In this document: piece after piece, positions 38,045 to 45,767 of the stretch | Position numbering within the stretch: position 1 is the first letter of the stretch | Layout: the number at the start of each line of letters is the position of its first letter | NCBI RefSeq assembly: GCF_902506095.1 | Contig: NZ_LR733293.1 | Span: 3,780,264 to 3,844,263 of the forward strand | DNA: 64,000 nt | Source of the DNA: Arthrobacter sp. 9AX | GTDB lineage: Bacteria; Actinomycetota; Actinomycetes; Actinomycetales; Micrococcaceae | Reading direction: 5' to 3' | Made by a program: the position numbers and the translations under genes | The notes under the pieces: generated by a model | Told to the model about the DNA's origin: nothing | The model's input: only the letters and a program-made list of their open reading frames with translations | Databases searched by the model: none

Positions 38045-39196
38045 ATGGGCATACGCCGGGGCCGTGCAGGGAAGCGGATCGCCGCCGCGGTGTGCACCGT
38101 CCTGCTGGCGGCGTCCACAGCCGGGTGCACTGAACAGCCGCGGCCTGAGCCGGACAAGCCCGCCGCGTTCGCCCTGCTCGAAGCCTTCGGCACCCGGATG
38201 CTGGACGAGGGCGCCCCCGCGGTACTGATAGCGGTCCGGGACCAGGGTGAGACCTGGACGCATGCCGCCGGGGTGCGGAGCCTCGAAACCGGCGAACCCG
38301 CCGGGATTTCCGATCCCGTACGGATAGGCGGCATCACCGAATCCCTGATCGCTGTGCCGGTCATGAAACTGGTGGCCGAGGGCAAACTCGACCTGGACAG
38401 CCAGGTGAGCCGCTACCTGCCCGAGTTTGGCAGCGTCCTCCATCCGCCCGGCCCCGTCAGTGTGCGCCAGCTCCTGACGCACGAATCCGGGCTTCCCGAC
38501 TTCCTGGTCCCCCTCCTGGCCTCCGGACCATGGCAGGAAACCATGAACCGCCAGCTCAGCCTCGAACAACAGCTGGCCCTGGCCGGCACCGTGCCGTGGG
38601 ACGGCCGGCTGGCACGGATCTTCGATTATTCCCGCTCGAACTATTCAGCCCTTGCACTGATTGTGGAGCGGCTTCGCGGCCAATCCATCAGCCGCGTCCT
38701 GGCGGAGGACGTCGCCGGACCCCTGGATGCCGCAACAACCCGGCTGGGCGGCCCTGCACCCGACGGCATGGTGCACGGCTACATCACCGTCGAGGGCGGG
38801 CTCAGGGACGCCAGCATGCCGGCCTGGCAGGCGGAGGCGCCGTCCTCCGGAGCCGTCTCCACTGTGGAGGAAGTGAACAGGTTCTACGCCGCACTGTTGA
38901 CAGGCCAGCTGCTCAAACCGGACAGCGTCACGGCCATGAAGGGCGGCTACTCGCAGTATTACGGCTTTGCCCTGCGGCGCTGGAACAACACCTGCAACAA
39001 CCGTTTCTACTATGGCCTGCCCGGGGACACCGACGGCTACGGCATGATCTCCATGACCAGCGAGGACGGGAGCAGGCAACTGACCATGTCCGTTGCCTAC
39101 CCGCCCGCGCCGCCCACCCTTGAGCTCAATCCGTTGATCTACGAGATGCAGGACGTGGCGCAGCAAGCCCTGAACAGCCTCTGCGGCATCAGCTAG
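38045..39196 (+). CDS. Beta-lactamase-fold lipoprotein lacking catalytic residues
   Basis: A 383-residue protein with a lipoprotein signal (VCTVLLAASTAGC, Cys28). The body is a class C beta-lactamase/serine hydrolase fold: ITESLIAVPVMKLVAEGKLDLD, then SVRQLLTHESGLPDF. The active-site S-x-x-K is replaced by Gly96-I-T-Glu99, and the Y-x-N is Y-S-R (195-197). The third motif is also unlike HTG. It is therefore probably a pseudoenzyme, perhaps a binding protein at the cell surface. ATG 38045 is chosen for the signal peptide. The stop codon overlaps that of the convergent dehydrogenase. Confidence 0.82.
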   Translation: MGIRRGRAGKRIAAAVCTVLLAASTAGCTEQPRPEPDKPAAFALLEAFGTRMLDEGAPAVLIAVRDQGETWTHAAGVRSLETGEPAGISDPVRIGGITESLIAVPVMKLVAEGKLDLDSQVSRYLPEFGSVLHPPGPVSVRQLLTHESGLPDFLVPLLASGPWQETMNRQLSLEQQLALAGTVPWDGRLARIFDYSRSNYSALALIVERLRGQSISRVLAEDVAGPLDAATTRLGGPAPDGMVHGYITVEGGLRDASMPAWQAEAPSSGAVSTVEEVNRFYAALLTGQLLKPDSVTAMKGGYSQYYGFALRRWNNTCNNRFYYGLPGDTDGYGMISMTSEDGSRQLTMSVAYPPAPPTLELNPLIYEMQDVAQQALNSLCGIS

Positions 39197-40368
39197 GGGT
39201 TCAGCACCACCTTGATGCAGCCGTCCTCTTTCTTCTGGAACTTCTCGTACAGAGCCGGTGCCCCGTCCAGGCCCGAACGGTGGGTGACCAGGTCCATCAC
39301 ACCCAGCGGATCGGCGTCGTCCTCCACGAGGGGAAGGATGTCATCGGTCCAGCGCCGCACATTGCACTGGCCCATCCGCAGCTGGATCTGTTTGTCGAAC
39401 ATGGTCAGCATCGGCATGGGGCTGGCCTGCCCGCCGTAGACGCCGCTCAGCGACACCGTCCCGCCCCTCCGTACGGCGTCGATGGAGGCGTGCAGCGCGG
39501 CGAGCCGGTCCACGCCGGCGGTCTCCATTGCCTTTTGTGCCAGTTTGTCCGGCAGCAGGCCCAGCGCCTGGTGGGCGAACCCGGCAACGGGGGAACCGTG
39601 GGCTTCCATGCCGACGGCGTCAACCACCGCGTCCGGCCCACGCCCCGCCGTCATCTCCCGCAGCTGGTCCCCCACGTCCTTGGTGTAATCGAGCGTTTCA
39701 ATGCCGTGCCGCGAGGCCATGTCGCGCCGCTCCGGAACAGGGTCGATGCCGATCACACGCAGCCCGCGCTGGACACCGATACGTCCCGAAAACTGTCCCA
39801 CCGGCCCCAGTCCAAACACTGCCAGGGTGCCGCCCGCCGGCGTATCCGCGTACTCCACGGCCTGCCATGCTGTGGGAAGAATATCCGAGAGGAACAGGTA
39901 CCGTTCGTCCGGCAGCTCCGTTCCCACCTTGATCGGACCATAGTCGGCATACGGAACGCGCAGGTACTCGGCCTGCCCACCGGGGACGGAGCCGTAGAGC
40001 TCCGAGTAGCCAAAGAGGGCGGCACCGGAACCCTTGTCCTTGACCTGGGTGGTTTCGCACTGGGACTGCAGGCCCTGCGCGCAGAAATAGCAGCGGCCGC
40101 AGGAGATGTTGAAGGGGACCACCACCCTGTCGCCCTTTCGCAGGTTGGTGACGCCGCTGCCCACTTCCTCCACGATGCCCATCGGCTCGTGCCCGATCAC
40201 GTCCCCCTTGTGCATGTACGGGCCGAGGACCTCGTACAGATGAAGGTCAGAGCCGCAGATCGCCGTTGAGGTGATCCGGACGATGGCGTCGGTTGGCTCC
40301 TGGATTACCGGATCGGGTACTTCTGCCACGCTTACCGAGCGTTTTCCTTGCCACGTCAATGCTTTCAC
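39193..40368 (-). CDS. Zinc-dependent alcohol dehydrogenase (MDR family)
   Basis: A 391-residue medium-chain dehydrogenase of the formaldehyde-dehydrogenase-like group. The catalytic zinc site is AICGSDLHLY plus VIGHEPMGIVEEVGSGV, the structural zinc cysteines are CGRCYFCAQGLQSQC, and the nucleotide site is FGLGPVGQFSG. The length of about 390 and the insert around LLPDKLAQKAMETAGVDRLAALH resemble glutathione-independent aldehyde or threonine-type dehydrogenases. The substrate is unknown. It is convergent with the lipoprotein gene, with overlapping stop codons (CTAG). Confidence 0.92.
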   Translation of the reverse strand: MKALTWQGKRSVSVAEVPDPVIQEPTDAIVRITSTAICGSDLHLYEVLGPYMHKGDVIGHEPMGIVEEVGSGVTNLRKGDRVVVPFNISCGRCYFCAQGLQSQCETTQVKDKGSGAALFGYSELYGSVPGGQAEYLRVPYADYGPIKVGTELPDERYLFLSDILPTAWQAVEYADTPAGGTLAVFGLGPVGQFSGRIGVQRGLRVIGIDPVPERRDMASRHGIETLDYTKDVGDQLREMTAGRGPDAVVDAVGMEAHGSPVAGFAHQALGLLPDKLAQKAMETAGVDRLAALHASIDAVRRGGTVSLSGVYGGQASPMPMLTMFDKQIQLRMGQCNVRRWTDDILPLVEDDADPLGVMDLVTHRSGLDGAPALYEKFQKKEDGCIKVVLNP

Positions 40369-40455
40369 AGTCTCCCTTTCGTTGGTCCGGGCTGGGCGCC
40401 CTTTCCTCGACGCTATCCGCTGGCGGAGAAAAAAGTAAGCAAGCTGATGAAAGTC

Positions 40456-40484
40456 TTGTCGTCCCGGCCTGCTGCTCCTAGCGT
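40456..40484 (+). promoter_or_regulatory. Probable sigma-70-type promoter
   Basis: TTGTCG (40456-40461) and TAGCGT (40479-40484) are separated by 17 bp, upstream of the small gene at 40531. The -10 region lies inside the small palindrome CTCCTA-GCG-TAGGAG (40475-40489). Confidence 0.4.
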
Positions 40485-40530
40485 AGGAGGAGCCGGACTG
40501 CCCGGACCTGCCGAATGAAAGAGGAACGAG

Positions 40531-40779
40531 ATGTCGCTTTACCAGCCGGAACCCGTAGAAATTTCCACGCGCATGCGTCCCGGCGAATGGACGGAGGCCA
40601 GCCTGGAGGAACTCGTCAACAGTTACCGGCAGCGGATCGTGGAGATGGGGGCCAGCGTCACCGACGTGGTCACGGACATTGACCGGAACGACGACGGCTC
40701 GGTCCGGGTGGCGGTGTCCTGGGACAAACCAGCCAACGCAGGTGAGGAGGATTCCGTGGCCGGCGGGCAGGTCCTGTAG
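40531..40779 (+). CDS. Conserved-looking hypothetical protein, 82 residues
   Basis: ATG 40531 follows AAAGAGGAACGAG, a good ribosome site. The protein is acidic and soluble, without signal peptide or membrane segment. Its predicted pattern is a helix (ASLEELVNSYRQRIVEMG), then two strands (ASVTDVVTDIDRNDDGSVRVAVSWD). I do not recognise a family. It stands alone, 6 bp from the end of the convergent HAD gene. Confidence 0.7.
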   Translation: MSLYQPEPVEISTRMRPGEWTEASLEELVNSYRQRIVEMGASVTDVVTDIDRNDDGSVRVAVSWDKPANAGEEDSVAGGQVL

Positions 40780-40785
40780 GCAGGA

Positions 40786-41493
40786 TCAGGAGTCCAGCAG
40801 GTGGCCGATGGCGCTTGAGCGGAGATTCTCCAGCAGGTGGCGCGGCCCCTCATAGACTTCCACGGCGCCGGCGTCACGCAGTTCAGCTGCGCTGACCCCG
40901 CCGCAGGTGACCCCGATGGCCGGGATGTCCAGCGCGGCCGCCGCTTTTATGTCCCAGACGGCATCGCCCACTAACACGGCGTCCGCCGCCTCCACGCCGA
41001 TGGCTTCCAGTGCAGCAACAAGGATGTCCGGGGCAGGCTTGCTTTCCTTGGCATCGTTGGCGCTGGTGGCGGCGTCGATGTGCGCGTCCGCGTCCAGGGT
41101 GGCCCTCATGACCTGGAGGTCCTGGTCACGTGCCGAGGATGCGAGCGCAACAGCGAGCCCCGCGGAATGGCACTGGGCCAGCAGTTCCTTGGCGCCGTCG
41201 AACCTGCGCAGCGCGGGCCAGTGCGACGCGTAGAGCGCCCCATGGCTGGCCATGATCTCCGGGTCGAGGGATTTGTCCCGGCCGGCCGGGAGGAGGCTGT
41301 CCACGAGCCGGCCTCCGCCCATGCCCACAAAGCGGTGGATTGACGCCATGGGGACGTCGTAGCCGTACTGCCGGAAGGCGCCCCACCACGAGATGGTATG
41401 GATGTACGAGGAGTCGATGAGGGTGCCGTCCACGTCAAAGAGAATCCCCCGGCGGCGTCCGCCGTCAGGGGATTCCGGTTTGATTGCCGTCAT
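40786..41493 (-). CDS. HAD-superfamily hydrolase (phosphoglycolate phosphatase-like)
   Basis: A 235-residue haloacid-dehalogenase-type phosphatase. Motif I is LFDVDGTLIDSSY, motif II is VALASSARD, motif III is ESKPAPDIL, and motif IV is VLVGDAVWDIKAA. A small helical cap lies between motifs I and II, as in beta-phosphoglucomutase and phosphoglycolate phosphatase types. The substrate is not predictable. Its ATG shares one base with the stop codon of the YegP-like gene, so the two are co-translated. Confidence 0.9.
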   Translation of the reverse strand: MTAIKPESPDGGRRRGILFDVDGTLIDSSYIHTISWWGAFRQYGYDVPMASIHRFVGMGGGRLVDSLLPAGRDKSLDPEIMASHGALYASHWPALRRFDGAKELLAQCHSAGLAVALASSARDQDLQVMRATLDADAHIDAATSANDAKESKPAPDILVAALEAIGVEAADAVLVGDAVWDIKAAAALDIPAIGVTCGGVSAAELRDAGAVEVYEGPRHLLENLRSSAIGHLLDS

Positions 41494-41783
41494 CAGCTGA
41501 CCGCAGCCCGCTTGGCATCCGCGGCTTTCCTGGCCCGGGCAGCCTCTTCCTTGGCGCTGTTCACCGGGCGGACGCGCTCCCTGATCACCGTGCCCGCGCC
41601 ATCATGGCTTTTGTCCCTGATGAGGCCTGTTCCGGCGATCTCCCGCGCCATCGCCACTCCGGCAACGGCTGCCCTCTTGGTGGGAAAGGTGACCGAGATA
41701 GCCATCAGGCTCCCCGTTCCATCCATCATCCGGACCCTATAGCCGCCATCGGGCGCGTCCACGAGCTCAAAATATCCGGCCAT
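41493..41783 (-). CDS. YegP-like DUF1508 protein
   Basis: A 96-residue protein with one DUF1508 unit (GYFELVDAPDGGYRVRMMDGTGSLMAISVTFPTKRAAVAGV in outline). ATG 41783 follows GGAGGAGTG and removes eight extra codons of open frame. The C-terminal 25 residues are Ala/Lys/Arg-rich (SAKEEAARARKAADAKRAAVS), which suggests a charged helix. YegP proteins are small proteins of unknown function. It is the first gene of a two-gene operon with the HAD hydrolase. The palindrome TAAGTATACTTA lies upstream. Confidence 0.82.
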   Translation of the reverse strand: MAGYFELVDAPDGGYRVRMMDGTGSLMAISVTFPTKRAAVAGVAMAREIAGTGLIRDKSHDGAGTVIRERVRPVNSAKEEAARARKAADAKRAAVS

Positions 41784-41845
41784 TGCAATCACTCCTCCGT
41801 CAGTCACCGCATCGTGCTTCCTGGGAGCACTCCATGAGGTGTTAG

Positions 41846-41857
41846 TAAGTATACTTA
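41846..41857. promoter_or_regulatory. TAAGTATACTTA palindrome upstream of yegP-HAD operon
   Basis: A perfect 12-bp palindrome in an AT-rich patch, 63 bp upstream of the YegP-like start. It could be an operator or contain the -10 element (TATACT read on the plus strand, AGTATA on the minus strand). Confidence 0.4.
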
Positions 41858-41899
41858 TCTATTACGCGAAGGAGAAGTCGGGCCCCGGGACGCACCGCC

Positions 41900-43708
41900 T
41901 CAGCGCGCTCCCGCCGTTTCCGGCGGAATGGGGGTGTCACTTCGGCGAACCGTATCCTGATGCAGCTCCAAAGCGCTAGTCACAAGGGCAAAGTGGCTGA
42001 AGGCCTGGGGTGTATTGCCCAGCTGCCGGCCCAGGCGGACGCCCCACTCCTCGCTCAGGAGCCCCACATCGTTGCGTAACTCCAGCAGCCGTTCGAACAG
42101 CTGCCGGGATTCCTCGTGGCGGCCGGCACCCAGCAACGCCTCCACCAGCCAGAAGGAACAGGCCAGGAAGACACCCTCGTCCCCCGGCAGCCCGTCATCG
42201 CTCTTCTCCGGACGGTAGCGCAGCACGAACCCGTCCTCGGTGAGCTCCCGCTGGATGGCCTCGATGGTGCCGATGACGCGGGGATCGTCCGGTGGCAGGA
42301 ATCCCACCCGGGGAATCAGGAGCAGGCTGGCGTCCAGTTCCGGCTGCCCGTAGGACTGGACGAAGGTGTTGCGCTTGGCGTCGAAGCCGTTGGCCATCAC
42401 GTCCCGGTGAATGGTGTGGCGCAGTTTCTCCCAGCGCTCCACGGGACCTGGCAGTCCCGATTCCCGCACGCCTTTGACCATCCGGTCCGCAGCCACCCAG
42501 GCCATCACTTTGGAGTGCGTGAAGTGCCGTTGCGGACCGCGCATTTCCCAGAGCCCGTTGTCCGGTTGGTCCCAGATGGTCTCCAGGTGCTCCATCAGTG
42601 CAATCTGGACATCCCACGCCTCATCCGAATGTGTCAGCAGGGAGTTGCGGGTCAGGGCGAGGCAGTCCAGCACTTCACCCCATACGTCCAGCTGGAGCTG
42701 CTCGGCTGCGCCGTTTCCGATCCGGACCGGGGACGAATTTTCGTAGCCCTTCAGCCAGGGCAGTTCCATTTCCGGCAGGCGGCGTTCGCCATGGATCCCG
42801 TACATGATCTGCAGGTCCGAGGGGTCACCGGCCACGGCCCGGAGCAGCCAGTCGCGCCAGGCTGCGGCCTCCTCGGTGTAGCCGGCGGCCAGGAGCGCCT
42901 GGAGCGTCATGGTGGCATCGCGGAGCCAACAGTAGCGGTAGTCCCAGTTTCGGGGGCCGCCCAGCTGTTCGGGCAGCGACGTGGTCACGGCCGCAACGAT
43001 CCCGCCGGTGGGAGCATAGGTGAGGGCCTTCAAGGTCACAAGGGAGCGGAGCACGGCTTCCTTGTACTTGCCTTCCACGGTGCATTGCGAAGCCCAGCCC
43101 CGCCAGAACGCGTACGTAGTGCCGAGCACTTCTTCGGCGTCCACGGTGTGCGGCCGCCCCACGTGGCTTGGAGCCCAGGTGAGGACAAACGGAACCCGTT
43201 CGCCGGCGTTGACGGTGAAGTCGCTGACCGTGTGCATGTTTTCGCCGTGAAGCGGGGCCGGGGTCACAAAATAGACGGCGTCCGGACCGGCGATCGCGTG
43301 CAGGCCGTACTCGTCCTTCCGCACCCAGGGGATGATGTGGCCATAGTCGAAGCGCAAGGTCAGTTCGCCGTGCATCTTTACGCTGCCGCTGACGCCTTCG
43401 ACGATGCGGACAATGTCCGCCACCGAGTCGCGCGGCGGCATGAAGTCGATCACCCGGACCGTGCCGTCCGGGGTTTCCCACTCCGTTTCGAGGACCAGGC
43501 TGCCGTCCCGGTAGCCGCGGCGGGTGCAGGAGCCGCCGCTTGCCGGCGCCAGGAGCCAGCGTCCGGCTTCGGGGGTGTCCAGCAGCGCGTTAAAGCACGC
43601 AGGGGAATCGAACCGGGGAAGGCAGAGCCAGTCAATGGAGCCATCCTTGCTGACCAGTGCCCCGGTATGGAGGTCACCGACAACCGCATAGTCTTCAATT
43701 CGCGCCAT
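41900..43708 (-). CDS. Glycoside hydrolase family 15 protein (trehalase/glucoamylase type)
   Basis: A 602-residue protein. ATG 43708 follows GGTGAGG and the protein then begins MARIEDYAVVGDLHTGALVSKDGSIDWLCLPRFDS, the usual GH15 N-terminus in Actinobacteria; the longer frame upstream is spurious. The (alpha/alpha)6 barrel is marked by NWDYRYCWLRDATMTLQALL, EMELPWLKGYENSSPVRIGN and SFWLVEALLGAGRHEESRQLFE in outline. Mycobacterial members of this group are trehalases; others cut alpha-1,4-glucans. No signal peptide is seen, so it is cytoplasmic. It is divergent from the DUF72 gene. Confidence 0.92.
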   Translation of the reverse strand: MARIEDYAVVGDLHTGALVSKDGSIDWLCLPRFDSPACFNALLDTPEAGRWLLAPASGGSCTRRGYRDGSLVLETEWETPDGTVRVIDFMPPRDSVADIVRIVEGVSGSVKMHGELTLRFDYGHIIPWVRKDEYGLHAIAGPDAVYFVTPAPLHGENMHTVSDFTVNAGERVPFVLTWAPSHVGRPHTVDAEEVLGTTYAFWRGWASQCTVEGKYKEAVLRSLVTLKALTYAPTGGIVAAVTTSLPEQLGGPRNWDYRYCWLRDATMTLQALLAAGYTEEAAAWRDWLLRAVAGDPSDLQIMYGIHGERRLPEMELPWLKGYENSSPVRIGNGAAEQLQLDVWGEVLDCLALTRNSLLTHSDEAWDVQIALMEHLETIWDQPDNGLWEMRGPQRHFTHSKVMAWVAADRMVKGVRESGLPGPVERWEKLRHTIHRDVMANGFDAKRNTFVQSYGQPELDASLLLIPRVGFLPPDDPRVIGTIEAIQRELTEDGFVLRYRPEKSDDGLPGDEGVFLACSFWLVEALLGAGRHEESRQLFERLLELRNDVGLLSEEWGVRLGRQLGNTPQAFSHFALVTSALELHQDTVRRSDTPIPPETAGAR

Positions 43709-43786
43709 GACCTCACCTTGCCACAGCCGGCGCAGGATTGGGCCGGTGTAGCCTCTAAAAACAGCAGCGGTGACGGGGAGAACAAC

Positions 43787-44518
43787 ATGGCAATCCACAT
43801 CGGAACCTCCGGATGGAGCTACGACCACTGGGAAAACGTCCTCTATCCGCCGGGGCTGCCCGCGAAGGACCGGCTGCAGCACTATGTAGCCCGTTTCCAT
43901 ACCGTTGAACTCAACGCCAGCTTCTACCGCTGGCCGCGCGACACCACCTTCGCCGGGTGGAACCGCCGGCTGCCCGAGGGCTTCAACATGTCCGTGAAAG
44001 CGCCCCGGGGACTGACCCACGCGAGGAAACTATACAGTCCCGAGGTGTGGATTGAACGCATCGCCCGCTGCTGGCATGAGCTTGGTGATAAGAGGGCAGT
44101 CCTTCTGGTGCAGCTGCCACCCGGCATGGAGCGGGACGATGCCAGGCTGGACTACTTCCTCGGTTCCGTGCCGGAGTGGATCCGGGTCACGGTGGAATTC
44201 CGTCACCCGAGCTGGGACTGTGCCGAGGTGTTCGCCCTGCTGGAGCGGCACCAGGCCGCCTACTGCATCATGAGCGGCGCCAACCTGCCGTGCATCCTTC
44301 GCACCACCGCCCCTTTCACCTACCTTCGGCTGCACGGGCCGGACCACCAGCACCTTTACGCCGGTTCCTACTCGGATGCGGACCTGCAATGGTGGGCGGA
44401 CCGGATCCGCGAGTGGGCGGGCAATGGCCTGGACGTTTACGCCTATTTCAATAACGACGGCGGCGGCAACGCCGTGCGGAACGCCGAGACCCTGCGCTGG
44501 ATGCTGGGCGAAGGGTAA
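43787..44518 (+). CDS. DUF72 (YecE-like) protein
   Basis: A 243-residue TIM-barrel protein. Family marks are IHIGTSGWSYDHWENVLYPPG, FHTVELNASFYRWP, FNMSVKAPRGLTH, VEFRHPSWDCAEVF and VYAYFNNDGGGNAVRNA, each in outline. ATG 43787 follows GGGGAGAAC; the very long open frame before it is a shadow of the GH15 gene. The biochemical role of DUF72 is not known. It may share a promoter region with the GH15 gene. Confidence 0.9.
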   Translation: MAIHIGTSGWSYDHWENVLYPPGLPAKDRLQHYVARFHTVELNASFYRWPRDTTFAGWNRRLPEGFNMSVKAPRGLTHARKLYSPEVWIERIARCWHELGDKRAVLLVQLPPGMERDDARLDYFLGSVPEWIRVTVEFRHPSWDCAEVFALLERHQAAYCIMSGANLPCILRTTAPFTYLRLHGPDHQHLYAGSYSDADLQWWADRIREWAGNGLDVYAYFNNDGGGNAVRNAETLRWMLGEG

Positions 44519-44585
44519 CGTCACGAACCGTCAGCAGGCCCCGGGCTTCTCCGCCGCCCGTGCCGCGCTGTGGCAGAGTGGAGCC

Positions 44586-45677
44586 ATGGACTCGGCTCCC
44601 AAGAATTCGTCACAGAACACAGCACCCGCCGCGGTTTCAGACGCGCTCTCCGGGAACCAGGTGTTCCGGCTGGCGCACCGGCTCTCCGACGCCGTCAACT
44701 CGTTGCGGATCCGGCTGGCCCGGCGCTGGGACTTCGTGCCCCAGACGGTGGCCTATCAGGGGTACGGCTCCACCAGCCAGGTGCGGGTGCTGGGCCGGGT
44801 TTTGCTGACGCAGAAGCCGCTGCCCGGCAGCAAAGCCGAGCACGCCGCGCGCAACGGCAACCAGAACGTCCGCGGCTGGCGGGCGTTCACAGGTGTTCCG
44901 CTGCAGTATACCGACGTCGAAATCACCATTGGCGAGGTTGTCACCCACGTCCGGGCGGACCGGGGCGGACTGATTGACACGGAGGTGGACGTCCAGCTTT
45001 CACCCGGCTGGCACACCGCCATCCTGCGGGCCGAAGGCACCGAGCCTGTCGAAGCGCTGATCCACGTTATTGCGCCGGATGTGAAGTTCGGCATCGTCTC
45101 CGACATCGATGACACCGTGATGGTGACGGCACTGCCGCGGCCCTTCCTGGCCCTGTGGAACACCTTTGTGCTCAGCGAACGGGCCCGCATGGCCACACCC
45201 GGCATGGCGGTGCTGCTGGACCGGCTGACCGTAGAACACCCGGATGCTCCCGTGATCTACCTGTCCACCGGGCCGTGGAACGCCGCGCCTACCCTGGCGC
45301 GATTCCTGAGCCGCAACATGTACCCGGCCGGAGCCCTGCTGCTGACGGACTGGGGGCTGACGCAGGACCGCTGGTTCCGCAGCGGGCAGGAGCACAAGCT
45401 GCGTAACCTGGAGCGGCTCGCCAAGGAGTTTCCGGACATGCGCTGGCTCCTCATCGGCGACAATGGCCAGCACGACGAAGCCATCTATTCACGTTTCGCG
45501 CAGGAGAACCCGGACAGGGTCAAAGCCATCGCCATCCGGCAGCTGTCCATCAGTGAGTCCGTGTTCGCCGGCGGCCACTCGGAGGACGGGGACCACACCA
45601 CCTCCCAGGTGCCGTGGATCTACTCCCCGGACGGCGCCGGCATTGCCAAGCAGCTGGGCATGCTGGGCGTCCTGTAA
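44586..45677 (+). CDS. App1-family (DUF2183) phosphatase domain protein
   Basis: A 363-residue protein. The App1 domain is seen in the second half: KFGIVSDIDDTVMVTALPRP holds the HAD-like D-x-D-x-T nucleophile motif, followed by VIYLSTGPWNAAPTLARFL and LLIGDNGQHDEAIYSRFAQ. The yeast App1 protein is a phosphatidate phosphatase; bacterial members are uncharacterised. The first 160 residues form a beta-rich domain usual in this family. ATG 44586 gives a normal N-terminus; there is no clear ribosome site. Confidence 0.88.
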   Translation: MDSAPKNSSQNTAPAAVSDALSGNQVFRLAHRLSDAVNSLRIRLARRWDFVPQTVAYQGYGSTSQVRVLGRVLLTQKPLPGSKAEHAARNGNQNVRGWRAFTGVPLQYTDVEITIGEVVTHVRADRGGLIDTEVDVQLSPGWHTAILRAEGTEPVEALIHVIAPDVKFGIVSDIDDTVMVTALPRPFLALWNTFVLSERARMATPGMAVLLDRLTVEHPDAPVIYLSTGPWNAAPTLARFLSRNMYPAGALLLTDWGLTQDRWFRSGQEHKLRNLERLAKEFPDMRWLLIGDNGQHDEAIYSRFAQENPDRVKAIAIRQLSISESVFAGGHSEDGDHTTSQVPWIYSPDGAGIAKQLGMLGVL

Positions 45678-45767
45678 CCCCGGCCCCCAGGGGTACCTCA
45701 CCCTAAAGGGCAGCTCACCTGCGGAGGCACCCGGGCGCGGCAACGGCTGCCCCGCGCAGCACCCGGC

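Noticed and set aside
42116..43786. Upstream extension of the DUF72 frame (about 557 extra codons)
   Set aside because: It runs opposite the GH15 gene and has no domain; the DUF72 N-terminus with a ribosome site is at 43787.
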